From positions 124,001 through 188,000 of the forward strand of contig CP025095.1 in assembly GCA_002831545.1 (NCBI GenBank): a DNA stretch of 64,000 bases, written 5' to 3'. Under the pieces are notes generated by a model, which had not been told where the DNA came from, did no database searches, and saw only the letters and a list, made by a program, of their open reading frames with translations. This DNA is from Streptococcus suis (GTDB lineage: Bacteria; Bacillota; Bacilli; Lactobacillales; Streptococcaceae). The translations under genes were made by a program, and so were the position numbers. The number at the start of each line of letters is the position of its first letter. Within the stretch, counting starts at the first letter, position 1. This document shows, piece after piece, positions 58,747 to 64,000 of the stretch.

Positions 58747-59613
58747 ATGGGCACAGTACCACAAATGAGTTTAGGCGAATTTTACAGGGAACTCCGAAAT
58801 TCTCGCTTGGTTAAGCAAAAGGATGTTGTCGGTGGAGACTTTACAGCAGCCCAGTTGTCACGCTTTGAATCGGGAAAATCCATGTTGGCAGCGGATAAGT
58901 TAATCGTGGCTGTCGAGGGTATTAACATGACCATGGAAGAATTTACTTACAAATACCATGGATATAAAGAAGCACCTCATATCGAGCTGGCCAATCTCAT
59001 CTCAGATTTGTATTACCAGCAGGACAAAGAAGCTTTGAAAGCTTTATTAACATCAGATTTGTTAGCAGATGAAGGAGAACTTTACTCTCGGCTTAATGCT
59101 ATTGTTATCAAGGTCGCTTTAGTCGCTTTAGAAGGGATAGATAATGTTGAAGAAGAAGATAGGCAATATTTGGCAGACTATCTCTTCGCTATTGAGGAGT
59201 GGACAAGTTTTGAGCTTTATCTATTTATGAATGCACAGATGTTGTTGAATAATCGGATGTTATTGTATTTTGCTCATGACTTATGTAAGGAAGAAAAATC
59301 TTTTAATAAACTTAGGAAACATCAGGAACTTATAAAATCTACGTTACTCAATACGATTTCGGAATTATTTGATAGAGGAATATACTCTCAAGTTTCCTAT
59401 TACTTAGATAAAATGGAGTCTATGATTAGTTTTAAAGATACCTTTGTAAAGATAATGGCTCGCTATTATCGTCTGCTATTGGACTATATCGAAAATGGTC
59501 GTTCAGACAAAGAAAAAGAGATAATCGAAACCTACATTCAATCTATACAGGAATTGATAGATGATCAGACAGCTTCGATTATCCGGGTTCATTTTTTAAG
59601 ATTTGAGTCTTAA
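58747..59613 (+). CDS. Rgg/GadR/MutR-family transcriptional regulator
   Basis: 288 residues. The N-terminal helix-turn-helix (LGEFYRELRNSRLVKQKDVV ... AAQLSRFESGKSMLAADKL, about 8-58) is followed by the all-helical repeat domain that binds short hydrophobic peptides in this family. ATG 58747 lies seven bases after AAAGGGGA. Its 3' end overlaps, tail to tail, a minus-strand gene for a 35-residue hydrophobic peptide. It probably activates that gene and the operon at 59884-61808 through the twin palindromes between them. Confidence 0.9.
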   Translation: MGTVPQMSLGEFYRELRNSRLVKQKDVVGGDFTAAQLSRFESGKSMLAADKLIVAVEGINMTMEEFTYKYHGYKEAPHIELANLISDLYYQQDKEALKALLTSDLLADEGELYSRLNAIVIKVALVALEGIDNVEEEDRQYLADYLFAIEEWTSFELYLFMNAQMLLNNRMLLYFAHDLCKEEKSFNKLRKHQELIKSTLLNTISELFDRGIYSQVSYYLDKMESMISFKDTFVKIMARYYRLLLDYIENGRSDKEKEIIETYIQSIQELIDDQTASIIRVHFLRFES

Positions 59614-59717
59614 AAATAAGAAGTTAGGAGAATGGGGACAGGATTGGATAATGGGTCAATAACGATTGGAATTGATAGCAACAAAGCGAGTACAATAATT
59701 GATATATTCTTTTTCAT
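59610..59717 (-). CDS. Candidate hydrophobic pheromone peptide (SHP-like)
   Basis: 35-residue peptide, MKKNISIIVLALLLSI followed by a Pro-rich end with Asp21 (IVIDPLSNPVPILLTSYF). Two lysines and a hydrophobic core resemble a secretion signal; an acidic residue before a hydrophobic C-terminus is the SHP pattern, although 35 residues is long. GAGGTG lies six bases before the ATG, and its own extended -10 TGCTATACT is at 59741-59749. It overlaps the rgg stop by four bases in convergent orientation, an arrangement known from Rgg/SHP pairs. The mature form is a guess. Confidence 0.65.
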   Translation of the reverse strand: MKKNISIIVLALLLSIPIVIDPLSNPVPILLTSYF

Positions 59718-59740
59718 AGAACGCACCTCTTTTTCTTTTT

Positions 59741-59849
59741 AGTATAGCACAACATTTTATTTGTTAAAATGACTTACATATTTGTAAGTTTAAAAAATTG
59801 ACTTACAGATTTGTAAGTGGACTTTATTTCGTTTTGAAGATGATACAAT
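59741..59849. promoter_or_regulatory. Divergent promoters with twin palindromic operators
   Basis: ACTTACA-N4-TGTAAGT occurs at 59772-59789 and 59801-59818, centres 29 bp apart, with spacers TATT and GATT. The peptide gene uses TATACT (59741-59746, minus); the operon uses TACAAT with extended TG (59844-59849). Neither has a good -35. Each palindrome centre is about 45 bp from the nearer predicted start, a typical activator position. Confidence 0.7.
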
Positions 59850-59883
59850 GTAGATGTACTATAAAAAAGATAGGAGTAGTTTT

Positions 59884-60465
59884 ATGAAAAAGAAGTTCTT
59901 AGCAGTTACTATGCTGTTTTCATTGGTTTTTCCAGCTTCTTTAGTGTTTGCTGAGTCTCATGGAGACCACTCTAGTCACGGAGACCATTCTGAGGCTGTT
60001 GTTATTAGTGAAATGGCTGAAGGTCAGTTGATTGTGGAGCAACAAATAGAGGTTGCAGCACAGACGGAGCCTCTATATAGTTTTGAAGAAATCTTAGATC
60101 TACCAAATGAGGCTTTTCCGAATGCGACTCCTGATGAGGTGGAGAGTATTAAAGGTATGATTGAAGCCACTATGGATTACAATCATTCTGATATGAAGGT
60201 ACCGTTATCAATGGTATATATTGATAAGACCGCAGAAAATTCAGATGCAATTCTTTCAGGCGGTGGTCTTCCATACTGTTTAGATGATAATGGTTGGGGA
60301 TACCAAAATTTTATTACCTCAGATTGTAACATAGCTATGGCAGTTGTTAGCCAATGTGTTTATGAATCTATCATTAAGAATCCCAATTTGCGTTACTGTA
60401 GAGCGGATTTATATAGAAATTGTTCTCCTAGGATTGGTCACAGTCCATATTGGCATAGACATTAA
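59884..60465 (+). CDS. Secreted His- and Cys-rich protein, possible peptide precursor
   Basis: 193 residues, not recognised. A signal peptide (MKKKFLAVTMLFSLVFPASLVFA) is followed by a HGDHSSHGDHS metal-binding-like stretch and an acidic middle. After a SGGG turn near 127-130 comes a ~63-residue C-terminal domain with five Cys (YCLDDNGWGYQNF, DCN, SQC, YCRA, NCSP) ending in HSPYWHRH. The layout suggests a pro-region and a releasable Cys-rich peptide, perhaps cut by the next gene's protease. ATG 59884 follows AGGAG. First gene of the operon. Confidence 0.6.
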   Translation: MKKKFLAVTMLFSLVFPASLVFAESHGDHSSHGDHSEAVVISEMAEGQLIVEQQIEVAAQTEPLYSFEEILDLPNEAFPNATPDEVESIKGMIEATMDYNHSDMKVPLSMVYIDKTAENSDAILSGGGLPYCLDDNGWGYQNFITSDCNIAMAVVSQCVYESIIKNPNLRYCRADLYRNCSPRIGHSPYWHRH

Positions 60466-60501
60466 TAAATGTGTTTGTATAAAATTAGAAGGAGTTGCAG
60501 G

Positions 60502-61605
60502 TTGATTCAAAAAATACTAAGACTGTTTGGGCTTGTTAGTTGTCTTCTTGCCTTGGTTTGTGCGGTGGTATTTAGAGAGGGGCTGGTTTCCAATCCACTT
60601 GGTCAATTTTCGGGTTTTCCACTTAACCACCAGCATACAGGTTGGGGAACATCGCGTTATTATCCCAACATTGATCCGACAGCAAAGCCGACTCAGGAGG
60701 TCAGAGTTGCTATCATTGACTCTGGTATAAGGGAAGAAGCGGTAGATGAGTTTTATGTTGAGGATATGCAAGTTTTTTCCACTTCAACCTCTGTCTTTGA
60801 TACCATTGGTCACGGGACAAAGATTGCCAGTATCATTGGTGCTAAGAATAATCATGTGCTAACGCTGGGATTGAGCCCGGAAGCAAGATTGTTTTCCTAC
60901 AAGGTAACGGATGATGACGGGACGATAAAAAATGACTACCTTGTCAAAGCTGTTCAGCAGGCTATTGAAGATCATGTTGATGTTGTGAATCTGAGTATGG
61001 TGGCGACCAATCCAAGTAAAGAATTGGAAGATGTGGTTGAAGCCTACCTTCAACAAGGTGGCTATATGGTTGTCCCAGCTTATGATTTGAAAAAGGTAGA
61101 GGCCCTAAACCCTCTTTTGACGATTGAAGGGGTTGTCTCCGTAGGTACCTACAATGAATTTTTTACGTTATTGAATCCGCAGGAAGAGATTGCTTACTAC
61201 GCACCGTACTCTCAAGAAACGCTGTCAATGGAAAACAGGATTGTACGAAGCGAGGGTTCCTCTTTTAGCACGGCCTTTGTTTCGGGGACAATTGCCCACT
61301 TGCTCTCCGTCGGACAAACCGATGCAGAAATCACCAAGCAACTAGATGACTTTTTTAGTGCACGGTCTGTGAAGAGCAAGCAGTCTCCATTGTTGGCTGG
61401 TTATGAAACGCATCAAGCTTTGGTAAATAACAGCTACACAGTGCTCTCTCTATCTCTGATAGGTCTTCTTGTTTTCCAGACAATCCTAGGGATACTCACC
61501 GCGAGAAAAGAGAGTGAGGTGCGGGGTGCTTATATGCGGTACATCGTTGTAACGGACGTGTTACTGGTTATTCTTGCCTTGTTAATTTTGCCGACTCAAA
61601 TGTGA
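60502..61605 (+). CDS. Membrane-anchored subtilisin-like (S8) protease
   Basis: 367 residues from TTG 60502, which has AAGGAG seven bases upstream; ATG 60469 is possible but lacks a ribosome site. An N-terminal membrane helix (about 5-28) is followed by an S8 domain with catalytic Asp73 (AIIDSG), His104 (GHGTKIASI) and Ser254 (GSSFSTAFVSG). The expected oxyanion Asn appears replaced by Asp (VVPAYD). Two more membrane helices close the protein. It should work on the outer face, probably on the secreted product of the preceding gene. No pro-domain is evident. Confidence 0.82.
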   Translation: MIQKILRLFGLVSCLLALVCAVVFREGLVSNPLGQFSGFPLNHQHTGWGTSRYYPNIDPTAKPTQEVRVAIIDSGIREEAVDEFYVEDMQVFSTSTSVFDTIGHGTKIASIIGAKNNHVLTLGLSPEARLFSYKVTDDDGTIKNDYLVKAVQQAIEDHVDVVNLSMVATNPSKELEDVVEAYLQQGGYMVVPAYDLKKVEALNPLLTIEGVVSVGTYNEFFTLLNPQEEIAYYAPYSQETLSMENRIVRSEGSSFSTAFVSGTIAHLLSVGQTDAEITKQLDDFFSARSVKSKQSPLLAGYETHQALVNNSYTVLSLSLIGLLVFQTILGILTARKESEVRGAYMRYIVVTDVLLVILALLILPTQM

Positions 61606-61613
61606 GGTGTTAG

Positions 61614-61808
61614 ATGGAATTAATTTCAATTGTGTTCGTTGTCCTTATTGTTGGAGTTCAAGTCTATTTTTCGACAAGGTACTTTGCTAAGGCTACTTCC
61701 AAGCTACAAAAAGGATTTGTCGTCGTAACGTCCCTCTTTCAAATTGTATTTTCAATCTGGTTGATGCTGTTTGTTACACTGGGATATTTCGGTAGTATTC
61801 ATTTTTGA
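61614..61808 (+). CDS. Small two-helix membrane protein
   Basis: 64 residues: helix about 2-22, a basic loop (RYFAKATSKLQKG), helix about 36-58. It lies eight bases after the protease stop with GAGGTG upstream and is the last gene of the operon, before the terminator at 61821-61848. It is not recognised. By position it could be an immunity or partner protein for the protease or its product. Confidence 0.6.
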   Translation: MELISIVFVVLIVGVQVYFSTRYFAKATSKLQKGFVVVTSLFQIVFSIWLMLFVTLGYFGSIHF

Positions 61809-61820
61809 TGAGATTTTTTT

Positions 61821-61848
61821 GCCTCCTATACTCATAGGAGGTTTTCTA
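61821..61848 (+). terminator. Terminator of the Rgg-linked operon
   Basis: CCTCCTAT, loop ACTC, ATAGGAGG, then TTTTC. Confidence 0.85.
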
Positions 61849-61911
61849 TATTTGAAAAATTCCCCAAGTTAGCATACAATAGAGAGTAGCATTGAAAAGA
61901 GAGAAAAGTTT

Positions 61912-62595
61912 ATGAAAATACTAGCTTTAGATAGCTCCAACCAGGCTCTATCGGTTGCCTTGGTGGAGGACGGTCGTTTGCAGGCGGAAACCCTGCTGGC
62001 CGTCAAGAAAAATCATAGTATCAGCCTCATGCCTGTGGTCGATTTTTTGGTAGCGCAGGTGGGCTGGACACCCAAAGACCTGGATCGGGTTGTGGTCGCT
62101 CAGGGACCTGGCTCCTACACGGGGCTTCGTGTGGCGGTGGCGACTGCCAAGACCTTGGCCTACACCCTCAAGATCGACTTGGTGGGGCTATCCAGTCTTC
62201 AGTCCCTGGTTCCGTCCAGCCTGACGGGTCTGGTGGTGCCCCTCATCGATGCCCGCCGTAACTGCGTCTATGCAGGTGTTTATGAAAATGGCAGAGCAGT
62301 CGAGCCAGACCGCTACTGGTCTTTTGAAGACTTACTATCTAGCCTGTCTGGCAAAGCAAACATCACCTTTGTCGGAGAAGTAGAAAACTTTATGGAGCAA
62401 ATCGAGCAAGCTCTGCCGACTGCCCAGTATCAAACCAGCCTGCCGACTGCCTATCAATTGGCGGTGCTGGGTCAAGACTTGCCAGCAGTAGATGTCACCA
62501 GCTTTGAGCCCAACTATCTCAAGCGAGTAGAGGCAGAGGAAAATTGGCTCAAGGACAACCAAGCTGGCTCAGAAAGTTATATCAAGCGTGTATGA
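61912..62595 (+). CDS. tsaB: tRNA threonylcarbamoyladenosine biosynthesis protein TsaB
   Basis: 227-residue partner of TsaD in making t6A37 of tRNAs that read ANN codons. It has the N-terminal ASKHA-like start ILALDSSNQALSVALVEDG and the motif GPGSYTGLRVAVATAKTLAY (near 65-84). It overlaps rimI by four bases. Confidence 0.93.
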   Translation: MKILALDSSNQALSVALVEDGRLQAETLLAVKKNHSISLMPVVDFLVAQVGWTPKDLDRVVVAQGPGSYTGLRVAVATAKTLAYTLKIDLVGLSSLQSLVPSSLTGLVVPLIDARRNCVYAGVYENGRAVEPDRYWSFEDLLSSLSGKANITFVGEVENFMEQIEQALPTAQYQTSLPTAYQLAVLGQDLPAVDVTSFEPNYLKRVEAEENWLKDNQAGSESYIKRV

Positions 62596-63032
62596 TAGAG
62601 ATTAAACACTACGATGGTCAGGAAAATCTGGCAGAGGCTGTTTTGGCAGTTATGCAGTCGGTTTATGAGCAGTTTCCATGGACCTTGGAACAGATTGCCT
62701 CTAGCATGGAGAGTCAGGATGAGGATTATTATCTGGCCTATGAGGGTCAGGAGCTAGTCGGTTTTTTGGCTGTGCAGACGGTGCTGGATGAGATGGAAAT
62801 CTTGCAGATTGCAGTCAGGGCTGATTTTCAGAGGTTGGGAATCGCCAGTCAGCTGATGGCTGCTGTGATGGACTGGGATGGAGACATCTTCCTCGAAGTG
62901 AGGGAGTCCAATAGCGCAGCTCAAGCCCTCTATACACGCCAGCATTTTACCAAAATAGGAAAACGAAAAGACTACTACCGCCATCCTGTCGAGGACGCGG
63001 TGATAATGAAGAGAGAACGGAATGAAAGATAG
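62592..63032 (+). CDS. rimI: Ribosomal protein alanine N-acetyltransferase RimI
   Basis: 146-residue GNAT protein. The acetyl-CoA site is [15 protein letters not shown] and the C-terminal motif is [21 protein letters not shown] 62592 overlaps the tsaB stop (ATGA); the frame extends upstream only inside tsaB. It lies between tsaB and tsaD, the usual order. Confidence 0.9.
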   Translation: MIEIKHYDGQENLAEAVLAVMQSVYEQFPWTLEQIASSMESQDEDYYLAYEGQELVGFLAVQTVLDEMEILQIAVRADFQRLGIASQLMAAVMDWDGDIFLEVRESNSAAQALYTRQHFTKIGKRKDYYRHPVEDAVIMKRERNER

Positions 63033-64000
63033 ATTGATTTTGGCGATTGAGACCTCCTGTGACGAGACCTCGGTGGCTGTTTTGCGCAATGAGGCGGAGC
63101 TTTTATCCAACGTCATTGCCAGCCAGATTGCCAGCCACCAGCGGTTTGGTGGGGTGGTGCCAGAGGTGGCCAGCCGTCACCATGTAGAAGTGATTACGGC
63201 CTGTATCGAGGAGGCCTTGTTGGAGGCGGAAGTGACGGCAGAGGACTTGACGGCTGTGGCTGTGACCTATGGTCCAGGATTAGTTGGTGCCCTGTTGGTC
63301 GGGATTTCGGCTGCCAAGGCATTTGCTTGGGCTAACGGTCTGCCACTCATTCCTGTCAACCACATGGCAGGGCATTTGATGGCTGCGCGTGCGGTCAAGG
63401 AATTGGAGTTTCCGCTCTTGGCTCTCTTGGTCAGTGGTGGGCACACGGAGTTGGTCTATGTGTCAGAGGCGGGCGACTACAAGATAGTCGGTGAAACGCG
63501 AGATGATGCGGTCGGCGAGGCCTATGACAAGGTGGGACGGGTTATGGGTCTGCCCTATCCAGCTGGTCGGGTCATCGATGAGTTGGCACATGAGGGGCAG
63601 GATATTTATGACTTTCCTCGTGCTATGATTAAGGAGGATAATCTGGAGTTTTCTTTCTCTGGTTTGAAATCCGCCTTTATCAACCTCTACCACAATGCCC
63701 AGCAGAAAGGGGAAAGCTTGTCCAATGCGGACCTGTCAGCTTCTTTCCAAGCCTGTGTTTTGGACATTCTCATGGCCAAGACCAAGAAGGCCTTGGAGAA
63801 ATACCCTGTCAAGACCTTGGTCGTAGCGGGTGGTGTGGCAGCTAATCAGGGCTTACGAGAGCGGTTGGCGGCTGAAATCACCGATGTGGAGGTCATCATT
63901 CCCCCGCTTCGACTCTGCGGTGACAATGCAGGTATGATTGCCTTGGCAGCGGTCAGTGAGTACAATAAGGCAAACCTTGCTGGCTGGGACCTCAATGCCA
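63022..64000 (+). CDS. tsaD: tRNA threonylcarbamoyltransferase TsaD, 3' end cut by the window
   Basis: 326 residues are visible of about 335. It transfers threonylcarbamoyl to A37 of tRNA. It has the start [14 protein letters not shown], the iron ligands His114 and His118 (NHMAGH), the ATP loop [10 protein letters not shown], and [10 protein letters not shown] near 270. It starts 11 bases before the rimI stop, with GAGAG upstream. Confidence 0.95.
   Translation, partial: MKDRLILAIETSCDETSVAVLRNEAELLSNVIASQIASHQRFGGVVPEVASRHHVEVITACIEEALLEAEVTAEDLTAVAVTYGPGLVGALLVGISAAKAFAWANGLPLIPVNHMAGHLMAARAVKELEFPLLALLVSGGHTELVYVSEAGDYKIVGETRDDAVGEAYDKVGRVMGLPYPAGRVIDELAHEGQDIYDFPRAMIKEDNLEFSFSGLKSAFINLYHNAQQKGESLSNADLSASFQACVLDILMAKTKKALEKYPVKTLVVAGGVAANQGLRERLAAEITDVEVIIPPLRLCGDNAGMIALAAVSEYNKANLAGWDLNA

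Overview
The window looks like a chromosomal segment of Streptococcus suis or a very close relative. The core proteins read as streptococcal throughout: RpoB and RpoC, the AdcRCBA zinc system, a 131-residue SsbB next to groESL, RpoY-RNase J1, the comG operon and Rgg. Gene order (pbp1b-rpoB-rpoC-DUF1033-comG-ackA; ssbB / groES-groEL; tsaB-rimI-tsaD) also fits that genus. The species call is an inference from protein resemblance and from the style of the dispersed repeats; no database was searched.

Layout. 1-1.8 kb: 3' end of an LPXTG surface protein of the SEC10/PgrA type, followed by a small type I toxin-antitoxin (TA) module. 2.3-5.9 kb: zinc regulon adcR-adcC-adcB-adcA with an AdcR box. 5.9-7.1 kb: copY and copZ without copA between them, separated by a BOX-like repeat. 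7.1-12.1 kb: HIT hydrolase, TMEM175-like channel and tyrS on the minus strand, divergent from pbp1b. 12.1-20.3 kb: rpoB and rpoC behind a long leader of structured repeats. 20.4-26.7 kb: DUF1033, an S66 peptidase, the competence pseudopilus operon comGA-GG with a ComX box, and a methyltransferase. 26.7-30.1 kb: ackA, then folT-folC under a tetrahydrofolate riboswitch. 30.1-36.9 kb is an accessory patch: a second SEC10/PgrA surface protein, a second copy of the same TA module, an IS1634-type element with a 64-bp target duplication, pepA, and an Fst-type toxin-antitoxin. 37-44.3 kb: thioredoxin-like and YtpR genes, ssbB with a ComX box, groESL with CtsR and CIRCE sites, rpsL-rpsG. 44.3-47.1 kb: a structured repeat array, then fusA. 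47.1-50.4 kb: GDPD phosphodiesterase and an IS110/IS1111-type element with a long non-coding end. 50.6-56.3 kb: gap, pgk, a repeat inserted in a duplicated pgk tail, an aromatic acid exporter-like gene, glnR-glnA. 56.5-58.5 kb: rpoY-rnjA on the minus strand. 58.7-61.85 kb: a self-contained Rgg locus. 61.9-64 kb: tsaB-rimI-tsaD (cut by the window end).

The most interesting system is the Rgg locus. A Rgg regulator converges on a previously unlisted 35-residue hydrophobic peptide gene (59610-59717, minus strand). That gene is divergent from an operon for a secreted His/Cys-rich protein, a membrane-anchored subtilisin-like protease and a two-helix membrane protein. Two near-identical 18-bp palindromes lie between the divergent promoters, one about 45 bp upstream of each predicted start. 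I infer a peptide-pheromone circuit that controls production and proteolytic processing of a secreted peptide. Other points of note are three predicted type I toxin-antitoxin loci with antisense RNA promoters, tandem repeats whose variable hairpins covary, a candidate bridge RNA end in the IS110 element, and an attenuator-like hairpin before rpoY-rnjA.
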